From NCBI RefSeq assembly GCF_000379685.1, contig NZ_KB903293.1, forward strand, positions 31,774-95,773: DNA of 64,000 nt, in the 5' to 3' direction. Every line of letters begins with the position of its first letter. Within the stretch, counting starts at the first letter, position 1. The notes under the pieces were generated by a model. The model did not search any database. It was not told the DNA's origin and worked only from the letters and a program-made list of their open reading frames with translations. The translations under genes were made by a program, and so were the position numbers. The stretch is from Catelliglobosispora koreensis DSM 44566 (GTDB lineage Bacteria; Actinomycetota; Actinomycetes; Mycobacteriales; Micromonosporaceae). Of the stretch, positions 57,239 through 64,000 are shown piece by piece.

Positions 57239-58923
57239 CACGGTCAGGCACTGCCGGTGCGGTTGTGGCGCGGAGCGAAGCGGTGAGCCCGAGCGTGACG
57301 GTGTCTGCCGCTGGGGGCGGGTTGTTGCGGCCCTTCTGGTGGCGGCTAGTCGGCGCTGGGCTGCTCGGTGCGCTGACGGAGGCTGCCGGGATCGCCCTGC
57401 TGGCCACCGCGACTTGGCTGATCATGACCGCGGCCGGGCAGCCTCCATTGCCCGCACTCACGGTCGCGATCGTCATGGTGCGGGCCCTGGCGATCGGGCG
57501 CGGGACGTTGCGGTACACCGAACGGCTCGCCAGCCACGACGCCGTGCTGCGGATCGTCACCGAGGTGCGGGCGAAACTGTTCGCCGCACTGACGACACGG
57601 CCGCTGGCACGGAACGCCGACGCGCTCAGCCGGATGGTGTCCGATGTGGACGCCGTGCAAGACGCCGTCGTGCGGGTCGCGCTGCCGTTCTTCGCCTGTG
57701 GGCTCATCGCCCTACTGACCGCCGCTGGTGGATTCCTGTTTGGGCCGCTCACGGGACTCGCGCTGGCCGCTGGACTGCTGGTCACCGCCGTGCTCGTGCC
57801 GTATCTCGGCTACCGGCTGGCCCGCTCAGCCTCGGCTCAGCTCGCCCCGCTGCGGGCGGCCTACGCTGTCACGACGGTCGACGTGGTCCACGGTGCGGCC
57901 GACCTAGCCGCGTATGGCGCCGCGGCCCGCTACGAGGCTGTGGGAGCCGCTCAGGCCGCCGAACTGTCCGCTGTGGAGCGCCGCCTCGCCCGCCGCTCGT
58001 TCGCCCTCGACACCCTGTCGACCATCGTTAGTGGACTGACCGCTGCGGCTGTGCTGCTCGCCGCACGGGAGCAAGGCACCTCGCTCGTGTGGGCGGCAGC
58101 GCTCACCATCGCCGCCCTCGGCACCGGGGAACTCACGCTCGCCCTGCTCGCTGCCGCTCGCAAGCTCGCCGAAATCCAGGAACCGCTGCGCCGCCTCGGC
58201 GCCCTGGGCATATCGCTGCGCCCCGCTTTGCTCTGCACCCATAGGGACAGTTTTATGCAGCCCGCTGTGCCTCTATCGGTGCAGAGCAAAGGGGTGGAGC
58301 AGACCGTGCCTGAGGTGCGGCTCGACAACGTTTCCGTGGACGGGCGGCTATACGGCATCAGCCTGGCCCTGCCGCCGGGACACAAAGTCGCCGTCATCGG
58401 ACCGTCAGGCGCCGGCAAGAGCACGCTGCTTCAGGTGATCGCGGGCGCGATCAAGCCCGATCACGGGACGGTGACGCCAACGGTGGCGGAGTTCACTGTC
58501 GCGACAGGACTGATGGCCGACGCGCATGTGTTCCACGCCACGATCGAGGACAACCTGCGGATCGCGAAACCTGACGCGACTGATAGTGAACTTCGGTCGG
58601 CATTGGACACGGCTGGGCTCACTGAGTACCAGATAGATGTCTTGGCGGGGGAAGACGGAGCGGCACTGTCCGGCGGCCAGAGGCAGCGACTGGCTCTGGC
58701 CCGGGCAATCCTCGCGGCACCACCGGTGTTGCTGCTCGACGAGCCGACCGAGGGCCTCGACCCGCGACACGCCGTCGCCGTGCTTCGTTCCGTTTTGGAA
58801 AGCGCGCGCGACCGGACCGTCGTTGTAGTCACCCATCATCTTCAAAGTCTCGATCGCTTGGAGTTTGACGAGATTATCGAGATGGACGCGGGCCGCCTCC
58901 TATCGCTCAGCCGGAACCACTAG
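57235..58923 (+). CDS. cydC: CydC, thiol exporter ABC subunit
   Basis: A 562-residue half transporter paired with CydD: six membrane helices, then an ATPase domain (GPSGAGKSTLLQVIAG, LSGGQRQRLALARAIL, LLLDEPTEGLDPRH). GGAGG six bases upstream marks ATG 57235. The linker between the membrane and ATPase domains (about residues 335-365) is longer than usual and Cys-containing. Confidence 0.93.
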   Translation: MTRSGTAGAVVARSEAVSPSVTVSAAGGGLLRPFWWRLVGAGLLGALTEAAGIALLATATWLIMTAAGQPPLPALTVAIVMVRALAIGRGTLRYTERLASHDAVLRIVTEVRAKLFAALTTRPLARNADALSRMVSDVDAVQDAVVRVALPFFACGLIALLTAAGGFLFGPLTGLALAAGLLVTAVLVPYLGYRLARSASAQLAPLRAAYAVTTVDVVHGAADLAAYGAAARYEAVGAAQAAELSAVERRLARRSFALDTLSTIVSGLTAAAVLLAAREQGTSLVWAAALTIAALGTGELTLALLAAARKLAEIQEPLRRLGALGISLRPALLCTHRDSFMQPAVPLSVQSKGVEQTVPEVRLDNVSVDGRLYGISLALPPGHKVAVIGPSGAGKSTLLQVIAGAIKPDHGTVTPTVAEFTVATGLMADAHVFHATIEDNLRIAKPDATDSELRSALDTAGLTEYQIDVLAGEDGAALSGGQRQRLALARAILAAPPVLLLDEPTEGLDPRHAVAVLRSVLESARDRTVVVVTHHLQSLDRLEFDEIIEMDAGRLLSLSRNH

Positions 58924-58971
58924 GGTGTCTGCGTAGTCGCGAACGCGACATCACCCCGGTAGGAGGTAGAT

Positions 58972-59799
58972 ATGGCATCAACCATCTGGGACGAGTTTGA
59001 AATCTCTCCAGTGGAGATCGCCATGCCCGGCAATAAGGTTGGATTCACGCTTCGGGCATACCGGATGTCGAACGACATCACGCCGACCGATGTGACCGAC
59101 CGCGAAGACGACGATGCCGTCTTCAACAGCCGAGGCCACCGTTCGCCGCTCGACGAGGACGAGCTGCCGGAGTTCGAGTGGACCAAAGAGCAGCTCGATG
59201 AGATCGCGGCCGCCGAAGCCGATGACGACCTCGCCGAAAAGGCTGCCGAGTCCGCCGACGACGATGACGCTGAAGACGATGATGCTGAAGACGACGAGGC
59301 TGAAGACGACGAGGACAAGGAGCCGGAGGCGCAAGAGGTGCCGGTTTTCCTTTCCCACAAAGGAAAACTGCTGCTGTTCAAGTCGGCCGAAGGCCTGGCC
59401 AAGTTCGTCAAGTCCAAGGAACCACACGACCTCGCCCAGCTTGAGCAGTGGAAGAAGTTCTCCTCCACGATCAAGGCGAGCGATGTCGAAGTGGGCGACG
59501 AGGACACGTACGAACTCGACCTCGTCGTGGACAACCTGCGCGCCGGACCGGACGCCTGGGACGCAAATTTGGTCCTAAGTGCTGGTGAACTGGCCCGGGA
59601 TATCGGCTACGCTCTGCGTCTGCAGCCGGTGATCGTCGCTTTGTCCCCAGGGTCCCCTCTGGACGATCTCGACGAGGCTCTGCGCGCGACCGGATTTTTT
59701 GCAAAACGCAAGCTCCGCAAAATCGGGTCCGAGCAGGCATCTCTCGGCTGGCGGACGATTATCGGGAAAATCTCTGCGGCTGTGGACTGGCGCGACTGA
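58972..59799 (+). CDS. actinobacterial protein with acidic repeat (annotated elsewhere as DNA primase-like)
   Basis: A 275-residue protein. Conserved N-terminus (WDEFEISPVEIAMP, VGFTLRAYRMSNDITPTDV), a middle acidic stretch of about 40 residues (DDDDAEDDDAEDDEAEDDED), then a C-terminal domain (EVPVFLSHKGKLLLFKSAEG, LDLVVDNLRAGPDAWD). Homologues sometimes carry the label DNA primase, but no primase motif is present; the function is unknown. AGGAGG before ATG 58972 gives a strong start. Precedes the IS110-like gene. Confidence 0.7.
   Translation: MASTIWDEFEISPVEIAMPGNKVGFTLRAYRMSNDITPTDVTDREDDDAVFNSRGHRSPLDEDELPEFEWTKEQLDEIAAAEADDDLAEKAAESADDDDAEDDDAEDDEAEDDEDKEPEAQEVPVFLSHKGKLLLFKSAEGLAKFVKSKEPHDLAQLEQWKKFSSTIKASDVEVGDEDTYELDLVVDNLRAGPDAWDANLVLSAGELARDIGYALRLQPVIVALSPGSPLDDLDEALRATGFFAKRKLRKIGSEQASLGWRTIIGKISAAVDWRD
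59269..59313 (+). repeat. 15-bp tandem repeat, three copies
   Basis: GCTGAAGACGAYGAN repeats at 59269, 59284 and 59299 with a 15-base period and encode the AEDDD/AEDDE units. Copies are nearly identical, so length may vary between strains. Confidence 0.7.
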
Positions 59800-59857
59800 A
59801 CTTCTCCGGGCAGCATCAAGTCTTGGCATGGCAAGTCCGGAGTAGGAGGACGGGTCC

Positions 59858-62011
59858 GTGGCGCTCGTGCGGGTGTATTGCGGTATCTCATCGACAGCTG
59901 AAGGTCGGCTGCCGTTCGCGGTGGTCGATGACTCAGGACGGCTACTGGAGTATTTGGAGCTGACCGACGACGCGGCAGGTTATGCCGCGGTCACTTCCGT
60001 GCTGACGGAACGGTTCGGCGGCACCATGGTCGTCATCGCTGTCGACTCCGACGATCACCTGCTCGTGTCTCTGCTTGCCGCCTCCGGCCGTCCCATCGCC
60101 TACACCGATGACGAGACGGCTGACGACTTCGCTGACCGCTTCGCCGACGACGAGTCGATGGATGAAGTTCAGGCCACGCCCGACGAGCGCCGTGCTGTTG
60201 GCCTTGCCCGTGCTCTGCAAGCCGGAGCGCTTTCCGGTGGGGTCGCGCCGACTCCCCGTGAGTTCTCCGCTCTCAAGCCATTGCTGGCGGCGCACACCGC
60301 TATTTGCACTGGACGCCACGCTGCCGCTGTCGCGCTGCGCGAAGTGCTGCGTGAGCTTTACCCGGCTGCCCTTCGGGCCTACCCCGATCCGGCTGAGCCG
60401 ATCGCTCTGGCGATGCTTGACGCCCTGCCAGAGCCAAGCCTGCTGTCCGCCGCCGCGGGCAAGGGCCGCGATGCGGCCGTCACCGTGGCGGCCCGCCTCG
60501 TGGCTGACGGCATCTGCGACAACCAGACCGCCCTCGACGCGGTGACCGCACTGCGCGTCGCTATTCAGGAAACCCCGCGCCGCAACGGGGTGGCCAAGCA
60601 GCTCAACGAGACCGTCGCCGATGTCGTGCGGTCCAGCGTCGCCGCGGTGCGCTCCGCCGATGCCGCAGCGACGATCCTGATCCACTCGATGAGTGAACGT
60701 GTGACGCCCAAGGGTGTTTCCGCCCTAGCTGCCGCGGCACCACGCCGCCGCATGCAGCCCACTCCGATGGCCGCTGTCCGCCCGGTCAGCCCGGCCCCGG
60801 TCGCCCCGCAGCCCGTGGTGCCGATGCCCCGCCAGCCGGTGGCCGTGCCCGCGATGACCCTGCCACCGGTAGTGCCACAACCCGTTGCACCGCAACAGGT
60901 TCCGGCTCAGCGTCCGGCGTGGGCGGCAAACACTCCGCCACCGCCAACGCCACCGGGCTTCGAGCCAACGCCGGTCACCGGCATTCCGACCATCGTGGCC
61001 GCCTCAGCTCCGCCCGCTCAGGCCATGCCCCCGGCCTACTCGGCTCCTACCGCGCATCCGGTTTCGCCTGCGCCTTCAATGCCGTCCATGCCAGCAATGC
61101 CTATGTCGACGCCGATGCCGATGCCTTCGATGCCGCCCATACCGCAGATGCCTGTGATGCAGGCACCACCGGTCATGCCTGCGGCACCGGCTGTTCCGGT
61201 GCAGCGGGCCGTGCCAGGCGGCCCGGTTTCCCCCGAGCCGCTGGCTCCGTTCGTGCCGACGCTCACCAACGCTGTGATCAACAGTGAGCGGGCCGCGCGC
61301 GGATTCACGCCCGCGCCAGCTCCGCCGATCTCGCGCGACAGCTGGCCGCTGGTCAACGAGCCCGAAGACGACGGCCTGCCCGCCGTGGCACCGGTTTCGC
61401 CCGCCCGGATCACTCCGCCGTGGCAGGCAGAGGATCTGGTCCCGCCGCCGTCCTTGCGTCTCGTGGAGCCGGAACCGGTGGCCGCGGCAGCCGCGCCCAA
61501 CCTTCGCCTCGTCGACGACAGCGCGCTGACGGCCCGGATTCCCAAGACACCACGCCGCACCGAACGGGCGCCCGAGCCCGGCATCGACGACACCGACTTG
61601 CTGATCTTCTCGTCCATCCCGTCCGCCTGGTTCGACCGTGAGTCCGAGGGTGAGTCCACCTGGAACTCATCGCTGGACGACAGCTGGCGGGCAGCCGAAG
61701 CGGCGTCGCTGCACCCGTCCGTCGGGGCTGACACCCGGGCGGGCCTCCCGCAGCGGGTGCCGCAGGCCAACCTCGTCGCCGGCAACGCCAACAACGACCG
61801 GCCGCTGCGCATCGTCCGCGATGCCGGTGAGATCGCCGCGCACACCAGCAGCTACTTCCGCGGCTGGCGCCGGGGCAACCAGGAAGTCGGCGGCTACGGC
61901 CTCGGCGGCCGCCCGGGACGCGAGTCGGCCAACGGCTGGGACTTCAGCCGCGAGCACGAGCTACGCGACGACCGCGGAGAATACGGCCAGCGCGCTGTTA
62001 ACTATCGGTAG
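59858..62011 (+). CDS. large protein with degenerate IS110-type transposase N-terminus
   Basis: A 717-residue protein. Residues 1-200 follow the pattern of the IS110 DEDD transposase domain: VYCGISSTAEGR and FAVVDDSGRLLEYLEL, then VVIAVDSDD, RRAVGLARALQAGAL, LREVLRELYPAAL, and a helical part. The catalytic acids expected there are altered or missing (GIS in place of GID; DERRA in place of DxxDA). Residues 290-480 are a Pro/Met/Ala-rich low-complexity tract and the last 230 a Trp-containing, charged tail (WDFSREHELRDDRGEYG). No inverted ends are visible, so it is read as a domesticated derivative beside a conservon. GTG start with GGAGG upstream. Confidence 0.7.
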   Translation: MALVRVYCGISSTAEGRLPFAVVDDSGRLLEYLELTDDAAGYAAVTSVLTERFGGTMVVIAVDSDDHLLVSLLAASGRPIAYTDDETADDFADRFADDESMDEVQATPDERRAVGLARALQAGALSGGVAPTPREFSALKPLLAAHTAICTGRHAAAVALREVLRELYPAALRAYPDPAEPIALAMLDALPEPSLLSAAAGKGRDAAVTVAARLVADGICDNQTALDAVTALRVAIQETPRRNGVAKQLNETVADVVRSSVAAVRSADAAATILIHSMSERVTPKGVSALAAAAPRRRMQPTPMAAVRPVSPAPVAPQPVVPMPRQPVAVPAMTLPPVVPQPVAPQQVPAQRPAWAANTPPPPTPPGFEPTPVTGIPTIVAASAPPAQAMPPAYSAPTAHPVSPAPSMPSMPAMPMSTPMPMPSMPPIPQMPVMQAPPVMPAAPAVPVQRAVPGGPVSPEPLAPFVPTLTNAVINSERAARGFTPAPAPPISRDSWPLVNEPEDDGLPAVAPVSPARITPPWQAEDLVPPPSLRLVEPEPVAAAAAPNLRLVDDSALTARIPKTPRRTERAPEPGIDDTDLLIFSSIPSAWFDRESEGESTWNSSLDDSWRAAEAASLHPSVGADTRAGLPQRVPQANLVAGNANNDRPLRIVRDAGEIAAHTSSYFRGWRRGNQEVGGYGLGGRPGRESANGWDFSREHELRDDRGEYGQRAVNYR

Positions 62012-62075
62012 TTGTGTCCTTGGCCATATCGCCTGGGCTTGACCTCGCGGTATGGCTCCTAGCAGCATTCATGCA

Positions 62076-63296
62076 ATGATCCGACCCCACATCTCCCGGC
62101 GCCACGCGCTTACCGGGGGTATTGGCCTGGCCGCAGGAGGGCTACTCGCCGCCTGTTCCACGCCGACCGGAACCCCCGCGGCCCCAGCCCCCAAGGTCAC
62201 GGCCCAGGCAGGCGTCAACGAACTTGTCGTCGGCGCCAACCTCGAGCTCACGGGCACCGGATCAACGTTCGGCAAGCTCCAGGAGCAAGCTCTGCTCATC
62301 GCGGCCGCCGAGATCAACAGCACCGGCTTGCAGTTCGGTGACCGCCGCATCCCGGTTCGCTTGGTAATCAAGGACAACGGCGGCGTGCCCGCGAGCGCCA
62401 GCCAGGTGACGCAGCAGTTGATCGACAAGGAAAAGGTCAGCGCCATCATCGGCGGCACCACGGTGGAAACCGGGCTGAGCATGCTCGCCGTCGCCGAACA
62501 GCGCAAGGTCCCCCTGCTGTGCCTCGCCAGCGGCGACGACATCTCCGTCCCGCTGCCGCAGCGCAAGTTCATCTACAAGCTCGGGCCCAACTCCTCCGAC
62601 GTGGCGACCGTGCTGGCCCGCGAGATCCGCCGGCTTGCGCTGCCCAGCGTCGCCCTGCTCGCGAGCCCCGACGGCCACGGCGAAGGCGGAACCAAAGCGC
62701 TGCCGCGTGCCCTAGCCGCCGCCGGGATCACCCACACCACAACGGTCCGCCTGCCGCAGGCCACTCATTCGTTCGCAGACGCGGCGAAACAAATCAACGC
62801 CTCCAAGGCCAAAGCCGTCGTGATCTGGGCTCAGGCACCCGTTAGCGCCGCCGCGGTGGCTGCTGTGCGGGCAGCTGGGTACACAGGCAAGATATTCCTC
62901 GACCCGGGCGCCGGTGCTGACGAGACGCTCACGGGAGAAAACAGCGGGGCGGTCGACGGGACCTACATCGTGCACCCCACCGTCCTAAGTGGAGCGCCAC
63001 TGACCGCCACGACACCCTCCGGGCGGGCGGCACGAGACTTCATCTTCCGCTATATCCAGCAATACGGCACCTATAGCGGCTTCGCCCCGTACGCGGCGGA
63101 CGCGCTCAACCTGGTGGCCTTCGCCGCCAAGCGAGCCGCGCACGTCGACCCACAGCGGTTGCGTGGACGCCTGGAAGCCGGTGCGGTGGAAGGAATCGCG
63201 GGTGCTTACGCGTTCCAGCCCATCTCACACGGCGGCCTGGAGCCAGACGCGCTGGTGCTCTTCGTGGCCCGGCAAGGTGCTTGGATCCGGCTCTAG
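62076..63296 (+). CDS. branched-chain-type substrate-binding lipoprotein
   Basis: About 406 residues of the periplasmic-binding type 1 (LivJ-like) family. SRRHALTGG at the N-terminus with lipobox LAAC27 suggests a Tat-exported lipoprotein. Later signatures are GANLELTGTGSTFGK, VRLVIKDNGGVP and FAPYAADALNLVAFA. No permease or ATPase of an ABC importer is next to it; proteins like it occur beside conservon genes in actinobacteria, so it may be a sensor rather than a transport component. ATG 62052 also possible. Confidence 0.85.
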   Translation: MIRPHISRRHALTGGIGLAAGGLLAACSTPTGTPAAPAPKVTAQAGVNELVVGANLELTGTGSTFGKLQEQALLIAAAEINSTGLQFGDRRIPVRLVIKDNGGVPASASQVTQQLIDKEKVSAIIGGTTVETGLSMLAVAEQRKVPLLCLASGDDISVPLPQRKFIYKLGPNSSDVATVLAREIRRLALPSVALLASPDGHGEGGTKALPRALAAAGITHTTTVRLPQATHSFADAAKQINASKAKAVVIWAQAPVSAAAVAAVRAAGYTGKIFLDPGAGADETLTGENSGAVDGTYIVHPTVLSGAPLTATTPSGRAARDFIFRYIQQYGTYSGFAPYAADALNLVAFAAKRAAHVDPQRLRGRLEAGAVEGIAGAYAFQPISHGGLEPDALVLFVARQGAWIRL

Positions 63297-63307
63297 CAGC
63301 CGGATCC
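63283..63307. terminator. bidirectional terminator hairpin
   Basis: Perfect 10-bp stem GGATCCGGCT / AGCCGGATCC with a 5-base loop that holds the TAG stop of the lipoprotein gene, between two convergent genes. No U-tract on either strand. Confidence 0.6.
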
Positions 63308-63309
63308 CC

Positions 63310-63891
63310 TCACGCCCCTACGCGCTGGCGCCGCATCGAAAGCACGTACTCCACAAGGGAAATCAGCACGTTCTTCGTTGATTCGCGGTTACGCGCGTCG
63401 CACGTCACGACCGGAACGTCATGTGAGATCGCCAAGGCGTCCCGCACGTCGTTGGGGTCGTGATACTGCATGCCGTCGAAGCAGTTGATCGCGATCAGAT
63501 ATGGCAGCTTGCGGTGCTCAAAGAAGTCGATCGCGGCGAAACAGTCGGCGAGACGCCGAGTGTCCACCATGACGACCGCACCAATCGCACCGCGCACCAG
63601 CTCATCCCACATGAACCAGAAGCGCGTCTGGCCCGGCGTTCCGAACAGGTAAAGGATCAGGTCACGATCGATCGAGATACGCCCAAAGTCCATGGCCACC
63701 GTAGTGGTGGTCTTGTTAGGAATCTGGCGCGTGTCGTCGACGCCGACACCCGCCGAAGTCATGATGGCTTCAGTGGTGAGCGGCGTGATCTCCGAAACAG
63801 AGCCCACCAACGTCGTCTTGCCGACGCCGAAGCCGCCGGCGATGACGATCTTCGCCGATGTCACCCGTCCCGTGTTGGGACGCTGTGACAT
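63310..63891 (-). CDS. conservon Ras-like GTP-binding protein (CvnD type)
   Basis: About 193 residues of the small GTPase type found in actinobacterial conservons (CvnA-D). P-loop GGFGVGKT (19-26), switch region YLFGTPGQTRFWF with Gly in place of the first Asp of DxxG, and NCFDG at the base-specificity site. ATG 63891 is preceded by GGAGG. It directly follows the DUF742 gene (TGACATG), matching the usual order kinase, roadblock, DUF742, GTPase; the earlier genes lie beyond the window. Confidence 0.92.
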   Translation of the reverse strand: MSQRPNTGRVTSAKIVIAGGFGVGKTTLVGSVSEITPLTTEAIMTSAGVGVDDTRQIPNKTTTTVAMDFGRISIDRDLILYLFGTPGQTRFWFMWDELVRGAIGAVVMVDTRRLADCFAAIDFFEHRKLPYLIAINCFDGMQYHDPNDVRDALAISHDVPVVTCDARNRESTKNVLISLVEYVLSMRRQRVGA

Positions 63892-63892
63892 G

Positions 63893-64000
63893 TCAGAGCC
63901 TCCGAAGTCCACTCAGCACCCTCTCAAGCAGTTCTGTACCGACAGAATCGTTGCTATCGAACGATGTCGGCTCGTACACCGCGACCAGGCCATCGGCCGC
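63893..64000 (-). CDS. DUF742 protein, C-terminal end only
   Basis: The last 35 residues of a gene that begins beyond the window edge. They end LLERVLSGLRRL, the typical close of DUF742 (CvnC) proteins, and the stop lies one base before the GTPase ATG. DUF742 proteins carry a winged helix and act with the roadblock protein and GTPase; only the end can be seen here. Confidence 0.75.
   Translation of the reverse strand, partial: AADGLVAVYEPTSFDSNDSVGTELLERVLSGLRRL

Overview
The window is a gene-dense stretch of a high-GC actinobacterial chromosome. Supporting signs are frequent GTG/TTG starts, an AccE-type epsilon subunit, a mycosin with ESX-like partners, a GuaB1-type IMPDH paralogue, the lpdA-type flavoprotein, two ECF sigma factors and the edge of a 'conservon' (DUF742 + Ras-like GTPase). 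The lineage is not fixed by the sequence. The Pro/Gly-rich ESX-like proteins and the domain content fit the Micromonosporales/Glycomycetales side better than Streptomyces, at low confidence. I saw no rRNA, tRNA, CRISPR array or intact insertion sequence, and no gene-free gap exceeds 300 bases.

Layout. 1-9.95 kb: a small DUF4188-type protein, a lytic transglycosylase, PIN-PhoH, a GlxA-type regulator divergent from an MFS gene, a stand-alone LanC-like protein, an Rrf2 regulator, a short-chain Z-prenyl transferase, and an MFS pump divergent from an ArsR-type regulator with a clear operator. 9.95-14.5 kb: GTP-PEPCK divergent from an ECF sigma factor fused to a zinc finger, a membrane helix and a large exported region. 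14.5-30 kb: a locus that, from memory, resembles the mycobacterial Rv3277-Rv3285 region (GtrA, PH-domain protein, birA, accD5/pccB, accE, maf, accA3). Here it is interrupted by a NYN-domain gene, an ESX-like pair with a mycosin, an MFS gene and a PadR-DrrAB cassette. 30-34.5 kb: an ABC pair, guaB1 and a palindrome-flanked AAA ATPase. 34.5-50.4 kb: lpdA, a GGCT-like protein, GNAT, an SCO6745-like protein, an MBL-fold protein, a DUF4349 lipoprotein, an M20 amidohydrolase, the acyl-CoA mutase large subunit, a Ser/Thr kinase, a phosphosugar mutase, upp and a mannosyltransferase-like gene. 50.4-64 kb: deoC with two aldehyde dehydrogenases (the second catalytically dead), a GIDE-like protein, a SigE-family sigma factor and membrane partner, cydD-cydC with a 23-codon ORF wedged between them, an acidic protein, a protein that looks like a domesticated IS110-type transposase, a substrate-binding lipoprotein and the conservon end.

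How genes work together. Propionyl-CoA carboxylase subunits (pccB, accE, biotinylated accA), their ligase BirA, the mutase large subunit and PEPCK form a coherent propionyl-CoA to succinyl-CoA to phosphoenolpyruvate route. DeoC, aldehyde dehydrogenase, phosphosugar mutase, Upp and GuaB1 serve nucleoside/nucleotide salvage. CydDC supports cytochrome bd assembly, although cydAB are not in the window.

Less ordinary elements: the IS110-like derivative beside a conservon, the membrane-anchored sigma factor, the orphan mycosin/ESX-like trio inside the carboxylase locus, a CCG-type LanC without a lanthipeptide locus, the palindrome-bracketed ATPase, and the catalytic/non-catalytic ALDH pair.
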